Shown here one piece after another: positions 33,370 to 40,658 of a stretch of 46,897 bases of DNA. The notes beneath the pieces are model-generated. The model saw nothing but the letters and a program-made list of their open reading frames with translations, was not told where the DNA came from and searched no databases. How positions within the stretch are numbered: position 1 is the stretch's first letter; each line of letters begins with the position of its first letter. Origin of the DNA: Chloroflexota bacterium (GTDB taxonomy: Bacteria > Chloroflexota > Anaerolineae > Anaerolineales > Villigracilaceae); assembly GCA_024224815.1 (NCBI GenBank), contig JAAENC010000445.1, forward strand, positions 1 through 46,897. Reading direction: 5' to 3'. Both the position numbers and the translations under genes were made by a program.

Positions 33370-34872
33370 TTACTCAACCCAATCAAAAGTTCGCGTCACA
33401 GCCTTCTTCCAACCTTTATAAAGACTTTCTCGCTTCTCATTCTCCATCTCAGGCTGCCATTCTTTATCCTTGCCCCAATTGGCACGAAGTTCGTCGAAAT
33501 TATCCCAGAAACCGACGGCAAGACCCGCTGCGTAGGCTGCACCGAGAGCGGTTGTTTCTGCCACCTTCGGGCGGATAACGGGGACATCAACCATATCTGC
33601 CTGAAATTGCATCAGGGTTTCGTTGAAAACCATCCCGCCGTCTACTTTGAGCGATTTTAGGCTTACGCCGGAGTCTTTTTCCATAGCATCTAAAACTTCT
33701 TTGGTTTGGAAAGCCGTTGCTTCGAGCGTGGCTCGGGCAATATGCCCTTTATTCACATAGCGAGTCATACCCACGATTGCGCCGCGTGCATCACTGCGCC
33801 AGTAGGGGGCAAAAAGTCCGCTAAAGGCGGGGATAAAATAAATCCCGCCGTTATCTTCGACACTTTTTGCTAATTCTTCTACATCTTCTGAATTCTCTAT
33901 AATCCCCAAATTATCGCGCAGCCACTGAACAAGTGCGCCCGTGATGGCGATAGAGCCTTCGAGGGCATAAACGGCTGGCTGATCGCCGATCTTATATCCC
34001 ATTGTGGTCAGTAAACCTGACTTTGACGGGATAGGTTTCTCGCCGGTGTTAAGGAGCATAAAGCATCCGGTGCCATAGGTGTTTTTGGCTTCACCCACGT
34101 TGAAACAAGTTTGTCCGAAAAGAGCTGCTTGTTGATCACCCAAATCGCCCGAGACAGGCATCCCTTCAAAGACGCCGCCCAGTGCTATTTCTCCCATTTC
34201 TACATGTCCGTAAACTTCTGATGAAGAACGGATTTCGGGCATCATAGAGCGGGGAATATCCATTAACGCGAGAAGTTCATTATCCCAATCGAGTGTTTCA
34301 AGATCCATCAGCAGCGTTCGGGAGGCGTTGGTGACATCAGTAACGTGTTTGCCGGTCAAATTCCAGATAATCCAGGTGTCCATATTACCAAAAGACAGAT
34401 CGCCACGGTCGGCAGCTTCGCGCGCGCCTTCTACATTATCCAAGATCCATTTCACTTTTGGCCCTGAAAAATAAGTCGCCAAAGGCAAGCCCGTTTTTGC
34501 ACGTAGACGGTCTTGCCCGCCATCTTTTGCAAGCTCATTGCAAATTTCATCGGTGCGCGTGTCCTGCCAAACAATGGCATTATAAAAAGGCTCGCCTGTC
34601 ACTTTATCCCAAACGACCGCGGTTTCGCGCTGATTGGTAATGCCAATTGCGGCAATATCATTCGCATCTATACCGCTTTTTTCAAGCGCGCCTTTCATTA
34701 CGTCGTGCGTTTTCACCCAAATTTCGAGCGGATCGTGCTCCACCCAGCCGGGTTTTGGGTAAATTTGACGATGCTCTTTTTGGTCAACGGCGACAACTTC
34801 GCCCGCGTGATTAAAAATAATGAAACGAGTGCTGGTGGTACCTTGGTCTATGGATGCGATATATTTTTTCAT
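33370..34872 (-). CDS. glpK: Glycerol kinase
   Basis: A 500-residue FGGY kinase that makes glycerol 3-phosphate from glycerol and ATP. The N-terminus [21 protein letters not shown] is the family signature; [14 protein letters not shown] and the later [13 protein letters not shown] and [19 protein letters not shown] complete it. The length matches the family. No glycerol facilitator or glpD lies in the window, so it stands alone. The ATG follows AGGAAAT. It is followed at its upstream side by the nested palindrome at 34891-34972. Confidence 0.96.
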   Translation of the reverse strand: MKKYIASIDQGTTSTRFIIFNHAGEVVAVDQKEHRQIYPKPGWVEHDPLEIWVKTHDVMKGALEKSGIDANDIAAIGITNQRETAVVWDKVTGEPFYNAIVWQDTRTDEICNELAKDGGQDRLRAKTGLPLATYFSGPKVKWILDNVEGAREAADRGDLSFGNMDTWIIWNLTGKHVTDVTNASRTLLMDLETLDWDNELLALMDIPRSMMPEIRSSSEVYGHVEMGEIALGGVFEGMPVSGDLGDQQAALFGQTCFNVGEAKNTYGTGCFMLLNTGEKPIPSKSGLLTTMGYKIGDQPAVYALEGSIAITGALVQWLRDNLGIIENSEDVEELAKSVEDNGGIYFIPAFSGLFAPYWRSDARGAIVGMTRYVNKGHIARATLEATAFQTKEVLDAMEKDSGVSLKSLKVDGGMVFNETLMQFQADMVDVPVIRPKVAETTALGAAYAAGLAVGFWDNFDELRANWGKDKEWQPEMENEKRESLYKGWKKAVTRTFDWVE

Positions 34873-34890
34873 TTTTTATTTCCTTTTCTT

Positions 34891-34972
34891 GTGCATTGCA
34901 CCTGTAAGGTGCGTTGCACAGCGTTGATGTAGGTTGCCCGAAGTGCAACGCATCCTATCGGATGCAATGCAC
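34891..34972. repeat. Nested four-way palindrome between fmt and glpK
   Basis: The outer arms GTGCATT (34891-34897) and AATGCAC (34966-34972) close the element. Inside the left arm GCACC/GGTGC forms a hairpin (34898-34912), then GTTGCAC (34913-34919) pairs with GTGCAAC (34943-34949) across a 23-base loop, and the right arm holds GCATCC/GGATGC (34950-34965). All stems are perfect, so it can fold as a cruciform with three hairpins. It occupies most of the 113-base gap and has no coding capacity. It lies between two same-strand genes and lacks a T-run. Confidence 0.88.
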
Positions 34973-34985
34973 TTCTCAGATTTTG

Positions 34986-35903
34986 TTATTCCCAAACTCT
35001 CCCACCAGCCAGGAAGGATTTACCGTCCATTCGCTTTTTACCTGCAGGTTGGACTTGGTCTAGCACGAGGACGCCTTCTGCAGTCCCAACAGCGGGAACG
35101 CCCTTAACCTTTAGCTTGCTACCGATACCCGGACTTTTCTGCCCGTCAACATGGGCGCGGTGAACTTTGAGCGGTTTTTCGTTCCATTCAAAGAAAGTAC
35201 CCGGCCACGGGCTAAAAGCGCGAACTTGGCGCTCTAATTCTGTAGCCGTTTTTGAGAAGTTGAGTAGGCCATCTGCTTTTTTGAGCATTTTGGCATAAGT
35301 GGAGCCTTCTGCGGGTTGGGACTGAGGGGTAATCTCGCCTGAGAGATATTTAGGGAGGGTTTCAACCAGCAATTCCGCGCCGAGGGGGGCCAGTTTGTCG
35401 AAGAGTGTGCCTGCTGTATCATCATTTGCGATGGGGATGGCGCGTTTGGAGAGCATATCTCCTGTGTCGATGCCTTCATCCATGAGCATGATGGTGATGC
35501 CTGTTTCAGCGTCCCCATGCAAAATGGAGGCTTGAATGGGTGCAGCACCGCGCCAACGGGGCAAGAGTGATCCGTGGATGTTAATGCATCCATAACGGGG
35601 GAGTTCGAGCAAATTGGGGCGCAGAATTTGCCCGTAGGCGGCAACCACGATCAGGTCAGGGGCGAAGCGGCGCAGTTCATCCATTGCGTCATCATCCCGA
35701 ATTCGGTGAGACTGAATCGTAGGAATTTCCAGCTCATCCGCTAGAATTTTGACAGGGGGAGAGATGAGTTTTTTACCACGTCCACCACGTCTATCTGGTT
35801 GTGAGACTACGCCAACGACGTTAAAATCTTGGGCTAAACGCTTGAGGGCTATGGCTGCAAAATCGGGCGAACCCATGAATACGATACGGGGAGAGTTTTT
35901 CAT
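34986..35903 (-). CDS. fmt: Methionyl-tRNA formyltransferase
   Basis: A 305-residue formyltransferase that formylates Met-tRNA for initiation. RIVFMGSPDFAAIALKRL begins the formyl-THF domain, and the signature NIHGSLLPRWRGAAPIQASI and the motif IMLMDEGIDTGDML are complete. The C-terminal domain ends QPAGKKRMDGKSFLAGG. I use the ATG at 35901-35903; an upstream in-frame start would add 26 residues without family match and overlap the divergent promoter. No ribosome site is seen; TATAAT lies six bases before the ATG, so the transcript may be leaderless. def is not in the window. Confidence 0.95.
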   Translation of the reverse strand: MKNSPRIVFMGSPDFAAIALKRLAQDFNVVGVVSQPDRRGGRGKKLISPPVKILADELEIPTIQSHRIRDDDAMDELRRFAPDLIVVAAYGQILRPNLLELPRYGCINIHGSLLPRWRGAAPIQASILHGDAETGITIMLMDEGIDTGDMLSKRAIPIANDDTAGTLFDKLAPLGAELLVETLPKYLSGEITPQSQPAEGSTYAKMLKKADGLLNFSKTATELERQVRAFSPWPGTFFEWNEKPLKVHRAHVDGQKSPGIGSKLKVKGVPAVGTAEGVLVLDQVQPAGKKRMDGKSFLAGGRVWE

Positions 35904-35909
35904 GAGAGT

Positions 35910-35915
35910 ATTATA
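35910..35915 (-). promoter_or_regulatory. -10 box for fmt, leaderless layout
   Basis: On the minus strand TATAAT (35910-35915) is followed by ACTCTC and then the fmt ATG at 35903. The expected start of transcription falls on or next to the start codon. The -35 region is weak and overlaps the divergent promoter at 35929-35957. Confidence 0.6.
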
Positions 35916-35928
35916 CAATCTTTTATGT

Positions 35929-35957
35929 TTGATTTTTAGCTCTTTTCGCTGTAGAAT
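35929..35957 (+). promoter_or_regulatory. Promoter of the DUF4870 gene
   Basis: TTGATT (35929-35934), 17-base spacer, then TAGAAT (35952-35957), preceded by TG (extended -10). Transcription would begin near 35964, about 40 bases before the ATG at 36004. Confidence 0.7.
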
Positions 35958-36003
35958 AAAGAGAAGTTTTAGTTTATTCATCTAAATTTTCTAGGAGAAA
36001 ATA

Positions 36004-36342
36004 ATGACTCAAGAACCGATTCAAACCGAAGCTGTAGATAATATTAGTAGTGATGATAAATTGTGGGCAGCTTTAGCCTATTTCTTTTCACCAATTACAC
36101 CAATTATCATTTTGCTAATGGAAGACAAGAAAGACCGCCCTTTTATTAAGGCTCATAATGTCCAAGCTCTTGTTGTGGGTGTTTTGTTGTCAGTAGTTTT
36201 GCCTTTTATAGGCGCTCTCACTCTTGGCTGCGGCTTCGTTCTTGGCTTGGTCATGTGGTTCTGGGCCTATAAAGCCTACCAGGGAGAAGAAATCAACATC
36301 CCTGTTGTTACTGATTTTGTAAAAAATCAAGGCTGGGCATAA
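36004..36342 (+). CDS. DUF4870 membrane protein
   Basis: A 112-residue protein with the DUF4870 pattern: DDKLWAALAYFFSPITPI, a polar loop EDKKDRPFIKAHNVQALV, then two further hydrophobic stretches ending in MWFWAYKAYQGEEINIPVV. This gives about three membrane helices. Its role is unknown across the family. The ATG follows CTAGGAG, and the gene has its own promoter and terminator, so it is a single-gene unit. Confidence 0.88.
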   Translation: MTQEPIQTEAVDNISSDDKLWAALAYFFSPITPIIILLMEDKKDRPFIKAHNVQALVVGVLLSVVLPFIGALTLGCGFVLGLVMWFWAYKAYQGEEINIPVVTDFVKNQGWA

Positions 36343-36362
36343 CCCCCATCTCTGCCCCATAC

Positions 36363-36390
36363 AAACCCGCTATTTTATAGCGGGTTTTTT
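36363..36390 (+). terminator. Terminator of the DUF4870 gene
   Basis: AAACCCGCTAT (36363-36373) pairs perfectly with ATAGCGGGTTT (36377-36387), followed by more T bases up to 36390. Confidence 0.92.
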
Positions 36391-36444
36391 CTTTATTTTT
36401 ATGACATTGAACATCTTGATTTAAGAGAATATGCCCGATAAAAT

Positions 36445-36514
36445 CACTTTTTTGTAAAAAGTGTGTTCTGATAAATGTGCTGCTTTTAGTACAAACACTT
36501 AGAAACTAAGTGTT
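36445..36514 (+). promoter_or_regulatory. Leader with two competing hairpins before pckG
   Basis: CACTTTTT (36445-36452) pairs with AAAAAGTG (36456-36463), and AACACTTAG (36494-36502) pairs with CTAAGTGTT (36506-36514). In addition AAGTGT at 36459-36464 could pair with ACACTT at 36495-36500, so the two hairpins and this third pairing are mutually exclusive. The pckG ATG is at 36548 after AAAAAGGAAA. This may be an attenuator-type leader or two separate operators. No T-run terminator stands between it and the gene. Confidence 0.45.
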
Positions 36515-36547
36515 CCTAAAAAATCAACTCTAAAAAGGAAAATATTT

Positions 36548-38419
36548 ATGTGGTCTTACGAAATTTCAGATGCAGATAAAGCAAAACTTGAGGCTTTGGA
36601 AAACCCCAAAGTACTAAAGATTATCAGTGAAGCAGCTGCACTGATGAAACCATCTAAAGTTGTGGTTTTTGATGATTCAGCTGAAGATATTGCTAAAGTT
36701 CGCCAAATGGCGATTGAAAATAACGAAGAAAAGCCTCTTGCAATGGAAGGTCATACCGTCCATTATGATGGCTACTCTGATCAGGGCCGTGACAAAGCAA
36801 ATACCGCCACTCTATTACCTGCCGGGCAAAAATTGAGCCGCGGATTAAATGTAAAAGAGCGCGAATCTGCCCTTGAGGAGATTATGGGATTTATGAATGG
36901 CGTAATGGAAGGCAAAGAAATGATCATTCGTTTCTTCTGCTTAGGGCCAACAAACTCCCGTTTCTCTATCAGCTCTTTACAAATCACCGATTCTTATTAT
37001 GTCGGTCATAGCGAAGATATTCTTTACCGCCCGGGCTATGAAGAATTCAAACGCCTAAACGACAAAGATGAATTCTTCTATTTCTGGCATAGCGCAGGTG
37101 AGCTTGGTGAAGATAATACAACCATTAATATTGATAAACGACGCATTTATATCGACCCACAAGAAAACCGTGTTTTATCGGTAAATAACCAATATGCCGG
37201 CAACTCTCTTGCTTGTAAAAAACTCTCCTTACGTTTGGCAATCAACAAAGCCAATAAAGAAGATTGGCTAACCGAGCATATGTTCATCTCCGCTTTCTAC
37301 CCTTTGGATGAACGCCGCAAAACCTATTTCATGGGTGCTTACCCCAGTGGTTGTGGAAAAACATCCACCGCAATGATCGAAGGTTCCACTATCGTGGGCG
37401 ATGATATTGCTTATATCCGCGAAGGCGCAGAAGGCGAAATGCGTGCAGTAAATATTGAGCGTGGTATTTTCGGCATTATTGGCGATGTAAACGCCAAAGA
37501 TGACCCCTTGATCTTTAAAGCCATCACTGAACCCAAAGAGCTTGTTTTTAGCAATATTCTCACCACTGAAGATGGTAAAGCGTACTGGTCTGGCATGGGC
37601 AAAGACATTGAAGTGCCCACCGAAGGTTTCAATCACTCCGGTGCATGGAAAAAAGGCAATGTCGATGCCGCTGGCAAAGAAATCCCCATGTCACACCCGA
37701 ACTCTCGTTTCACAACAACCATCAGCGAATTGGATAACGCCGATGAAAACTACGACAACCCCGGTGGCGTTGCAGTAGACGGCATTTTCTACGGCGGACG
37801 CGATTCCGACACAAATGTCCCCATTTCAGAAAGCCTAAGCTGGGAACACGGCGTTTTTGTCGGCGCAACCATCGAATCTGAAACAACCGCCACCACTCTT
37901 GGCGCAACAGGACAACGTGCATCTAGCCCCATGGCCAATATGGACTTTGTCATCGTCCCCCTCTCTCTCTATCTCAGCAATCACATCAAATTTGGCAACA
38001 AACTGAAACGCTGCCCTAAGGTCTTCTCCACCAACTACTTCCTGAAAAATGCAGAAGGACAGTATATGAACGAGAAAACCGACAAGCGCGTTTGGGCACT
38101 CTGGGCAGAAGGTCGCGTACATGGCGATTACGAAGCTATCGCCACTCCCATAGGTCTCCTCCCCAAATACGAAGATCTAAAAGCCCTCTTCGATGGCGCT
38201 TTCGATGATCGCAATTACACCCTCGAAGAATATAACGAGCAATTCAGCGTCCGCACCGACAAATATCTCGAAAAACTGGATCGCATGGAAGAACTCTACA
38301 GCACCGAAGAAAATATGCCCGAAGAATTCTGGGCAGTGCTAAAATCACAGCGTGAAAATCTCAAAGCATTGGCTGAAAAACACGGCAAAAGCGTTCTTAC
38401 ACCCGCCGAACTAGCCTAA
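36548..38419 (+). CDS. pckG: GTP-dependent phosphoenolpyruvate carboxykinase
   Basis: A 623-residue GTP-type PEPCK that interconverts oxaloacetate and PEP with GTP. The nucleotide-binding loop is GAYPSGCGKTST (from G263, with K271), followed by VGDDIAYIREG. The segments RFFCLGPTNSRFSI, ITDSYYVGHSEDILYR and TDKRVWALWAEGRVHGDYEA are as in the archaeal-type GTP enzymes, which have a similar length, and differ from the animal/enterobacterial GTP type. It has its own ribosome site and is a single-gene unit, closed by a terminator. Confidence 0.93.
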   Translation: MWSYEISDADKAKLEALENPKVLKIISEAAALMKPSKVVVFDDSAEDIAKVRQMAIENNEEKPLAMEGHTVHYDGYSDQGRDKANTATLLPAGQKLSRGLNVKERESALEEIMGFMNGVMEGKEMIIRFFCLGPTNSRFSISSLQITDSYYVGHSEDILYRPGYEEFKRLNDKDEFFYFWHSAGELGEDNTTINIDKRRIYIDPQENRVLSVNNQYAGNSLACKKLSLRLAINKANKEDWLTEHMFISAFYPLDERRKTYFMGAYPSGCGKTSTAMIEGSTIVGDDIAYIREGAEGEMRAVNIERGIFGIIGDVNAKDDPLIFKAITEPKELVFSNILTTEDGKAYWSGMGKDIEVPTEGFNHSGAWKKGNVDAAGKEIPMSHPNSRFTTTISELDNADENYDNPGGVAVDGIFYGGRDSDTNVPISESLSWEHGVFVGATIESETTATTLGATGQRASSPMANMDFVIVPLSLYLSNHIKFGNKLKRCPKVFSTNYFLKNAEGQYMNEKTDKRVWALWAEGRVHGDYEAIATPIGLLPKYEDLKALFDGAFDDRNYTLEEYNEQFSVRTDKYLEKLDRMEELYSTEENMPEEFWAVLKSQRENLKALAEKHGKSVLTPAELA

Positions 38420-38519
38420 TTTCTCTGGGATAAAAAACCGCTTCGCCCTTAATTTCGGCTTGTTTATACTCTTCAGAGTGCTACCCATAAAATAGCATCC
38501 TGCCGAAAGAAAGAACTAA

Positions 38520-38557
38520 AAACCTGACAGGCCTCCAAGGCTTGTCAGGTTTTTTTT
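38520..38557 (+). terminator. Terminator of pckG
   Basis: AAACCTGACAGGCC (38520-38533) pairs with GGCTTGTCAGGTTT (38539-38552), one G-T pair, loop TCCAA, then a T-run to 38557. It ends the pckG transcript ahead of the glycine riboswitch. Confidence 0.93.
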
Positions 38558-38619
38558 GACATTCTCCCTCTTGACTTCTCCCCCCCTGCCCCGTAGAATT
38601 AAGGTCAGACAAATTAACC

Positions 38620-38810
38620 GAAATCGGGGAGAGACTTTGCATAAAAACGCAAAGCACCGAAGGGGCAAGTCTGGGCTGGCAAGTTCAGGCGAAACTCTCA
38701 GGTAAAAGGACCCGATTTCATCTCTTTCTCTGGAAAGTTCTTTTCACAGAACACCGACGGTGCAACTCCCAACTCAAGCGGGAGGAATCTCTCAGGTAAA
38801 AAACACAGAG
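38620..38810 (+). ncRNA. Tandem glycine riboswitch
   Basis: Two glycine aptamers in series. The first has P1 GAAATCGGG (38620-38628) with CCCGATTTC (38711-38719) and the conserved words GGAGAGAC, CACCGAAGGGGCAAG, GCGAAACTCTCAGGTAAAA and GGACC. The second has P1 CTCTG (38728-38732) with CAGAG (38806-38810) and the words CACCGACGGTGCAA, GGGAGGAATCTCTCAGG and TAAAA. This is the classic cooperative arrangement. It directly precedes gcvH-gcvPA-gcvPB, so glycine excess should switch on its own cleavage. Confidence 0.95.
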
Positions 38811-38837
38811 GCGCGCGAATATCTTCGTGCGCTTTTT
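38811..38837 (+). terminator. Riboswitch-controlled intrinsic terminator
   Basis: GCGCGCGAA (38811-38819) pairs with TTCGTGCGC (38824-38832), one G-T pair, loop TATC, then TTTTT (38833-38837). It starts directly after the second aptamer's P1 stem, which fits an expression platform acting by transcription termination that glycine binding relieves. Confidence 0.85.
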
Positions 38838-38878
38838 AATTTAACCTTAAAATCAATTCAGTCCAAAGGAGACAAAAC

Positions 38879-39256
38879 ATGAATATCCCTAGCAATTTGA
38901 AATACACCAAATCCGACGAATGGGTAGACCTTGAAAGCGGAAAAATAGGTCTCACCGATTATGCTCAAGATCAACTCTCCGACATTGTATTCGTCGAAGC
39001 CCTCGTAGACGCAGACGATGATATCGATGTTGGCGATGGCATATCCGAAGTGGAATCAGTCAAAGCTTCAGCAGAAGTTTACGCTCCCGTCGGAGGGAAA
39101 GTAGTTGCTACCAATGAAGACCTCGCAGATACCCCCGAAATAATCAACTCAGACCCTTATGGAGCTGGTTGGCTTGTACAAATTGAAGTTAGCTCACAAA
39201 GCGACGAATTAATGGACGCCGCCGCATACGAAAAATACTGCGCGGATAGAGACTAG
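38879..39256 (+). CDS. gcvH: Glycine cleavage system H protein
   Basis: A 125-residue H protein, which carries the lipoyl arm that shuttles the aminomethyl group between the P, T and L proteins. The lipoyl lysine is K62 in VESVKASAEVYAPV, with the downstream GGKVVATNEDLADTPEIINSD. Length is usual. It has a good AAAGGAG site and lies 40 bases behind the riboswitch terminator. It is the first gene of the operon here, where gcvT is often first; gcvT is not found in the window. Confidence 0.96.
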   Translation: MNIPSNLKYTKSDEWVDLESGKIGLTDYAQDQLSDIVFVEALVDADDDIDVGDGISEVESVKASAEVYAPVGGKVVATNEDLADTPEIINSDPYGAGWLVQIEVSSQSDELMDAAAYEKYCADRD

Positions 39257-39288
39257 AGGCAGTGAACAGTAATCAGTAAGCAAGAAAT

Positions 39289-39313
39289 ACTGAAAACTGA
39301 CACTGAAAACTGA
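39289..39313. repeat. Tandem 12-base repeat ahead of gcvPA
   Basis: ACTGAAAACTGA occurs twice (39289-39300 and 39302-39313), one base apart, ending just before the gcvPA ATG. The gap between gcvH and gcvPA (39257-39314) is otherwise built of similar CAGTAATCAGTAA words. A related word ATCAGTAAGCA occurs at 39272 and again at 42178 downstream of gcvPB. Confidence 0.7.
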
Positions 39314-39314
39314 T

Positions 39315-40658
39315 ATGACCTATATCCCCCATTCCCCAAAAGAACGGGACGAAATGCTCAAAACCGTTGGAGTAGAGAAAATGTCTGATCTTTTCGACGC
39401 CATCCCTGAAGCACATCGTTATCCCGATCTTGATTTACCCGACGCATTAACAGAAATGGAAGCCGCCGCAGAACTGAGCGAACTCGCTCAGGCCAACGAA
39501 ACAACAAAAGGTTTAGTCTCCTTCCTCGGCGCAGGTGTCTATAACCACTATATCCCCGCTGCGATCAATCATATTTTGTTGCGCGGTGAATTTTATACGG
39601 CCTATACTCCCTACCAACCAGAAATTTCACAAGGCACATTGCAAGCGATCTTTGAATATCAGTCATTAATCGCTAATCTGACCGGTATGGATGTCGCAAA
39701 TGCCTCTCATTATGATGGCGCAACAGCCGTCGCCGAAGCGGTTAATATGGCTGTAGCCCAATTCCGTGGAAAACGCAAAAAGGTTGTTATGTCCACGGGC
39801 GTACACCCCCAGTATCGGGCAACTACGGACACATATACGCAATTTGCCGATGTGGAGTTCGTTAGCGAGGAAGCAAGCCGAAATACGAGCGAGGCGTTAA
39901 TCCCATTAATTGATAAAAATACGGCGCTGGTTCTTGTCCAATACCCCGACTTTTTTGGCAGAATTTGCGATTATACAAAATTAGGTGAAGCCGCTCACGA
40001 AGCTGGAGCACTTTTCTGCGTTGTTGCAAATCCCACCGCTTTGGGCATGTTAAAAACCCCCGGCGAGATGGGCGCAGATATGGTCGTTGGCGAAGGACAG
40101 CCGCTCGGCATTTCCATGAGCTACGGCGGCCCTTATCTCGGATTTTTCACTACACGCAATAAATTCGTTCGCAAAATGGCCGGTCGTTTGGTCGGCGAAA
40201 GTGTAGATGCACGCGGACAACGCGCCTTCGTTTTGACTCTAACCCCGCGCGAGCAGCATATTAAACGCGAACGCGCAACTTCAAATATCTGCTCAAATCA
40301 GGGCTTGCTGGCACTCGCAGCAGGCGTTTATATGAGCTTGCTCGGGCAAACAGGCATGAAGCACGTTGCCGAACTTTGTTATCACAAAGCACATTATGCC
40401 GCAGAGAAAATTGCCGAAATTCCTGGTTTCTCACTCACTTTTGATGCCAAATTCTTCCACGAATTTGTCGTCACTTGTCCGAAACCCGTTGCCGAAATTA
40501 ATGCCCATTTGCTCGAACACGGCATTCTCGGCGGCTACGATCTGGGTCAGGATTATCCTGAAATGACAGACCAAATGTTGGTCGCTGTCACAGAAATGAA
40601 TAGCAAAGAAGAAATTGATGCCCTTGTGGCCGTACTTTCGGAGGTGAATCATGACTGA
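39315..40658 (+). CDS. gcvPA: Glycine dehydrogenase (decarboxylating) subunit 1
   Basis: A 447-residue alpha subunit of the split P protein, which with GcvPB decarboxylates glycine and loads the aminomethyl group on GcvH. Conserved words are FLGAGVYNHYIPAAI, FYTAYTPYQPEISQGTLQ, DVANASHYDGATA and the C-terminal RATSNICSNQGLLALAA, all family-typical. The PLP lysine belongs to the partner subunit, so its absence is normal. The ATG has no clear ribosome site after the CTGAAAACTGAT repeat. Its end overlaps gcvPB by 8 bases. Confidence 0.95.
   Translation: MTYIPHSPKERDEMLKTVGVEKMSDLFDAIPEAHRYPDLDLPDALTEMEAAAELSELAQANETTKGLVSFLGAGVYNHYIPAAINHILLRGEFYTAYTPYQPEISQGTLQAIFEYQSLIANLTGMDVANASHYDGATAVAEAVNMAVAQFRGKRKKVVMSTGVHPQYRATTDTYTQFADVEFVSEEASRNTSEALIPLIDKNTALVLVQYPDFFGRICDYTKLGEAAHEAGALFCVVANPTALGMLKTPGEMGADMVVGEGQPLGISMSYGGPYLGFFTTRNKFVRKMAGRLVGESVDARGQRAFVLTLTPREQHIKRERATSNICSNQGLLALAAGVYMSLLGQTGMKHVAELCYHKAHYAAEKIAEIPGFSLTFDAKFFHEFVVTCPKPVAEINAHLLEHGILGGYDLGQDYPEMTDQMLVAVTEMNSKEEIDALVAVLSEVNHD

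Noticed and set aside
34873-34985. Terminator between fmt and glpK
   Set aside because: The palindrome is strong but no T-run follows on the coding strand; a repeat element is the better reading.
38420-38519. Small gene between pckG and the glycine riboswitch
   Set aside because: No start with a ribosome site and no open frame of useful length; only short hairpins ahead of the terminator.
39257-39314. CRISPR-like array
   Set aside because: The repeats are 12 bases, nearly adjacent and without spacers, and no cas genes are present.
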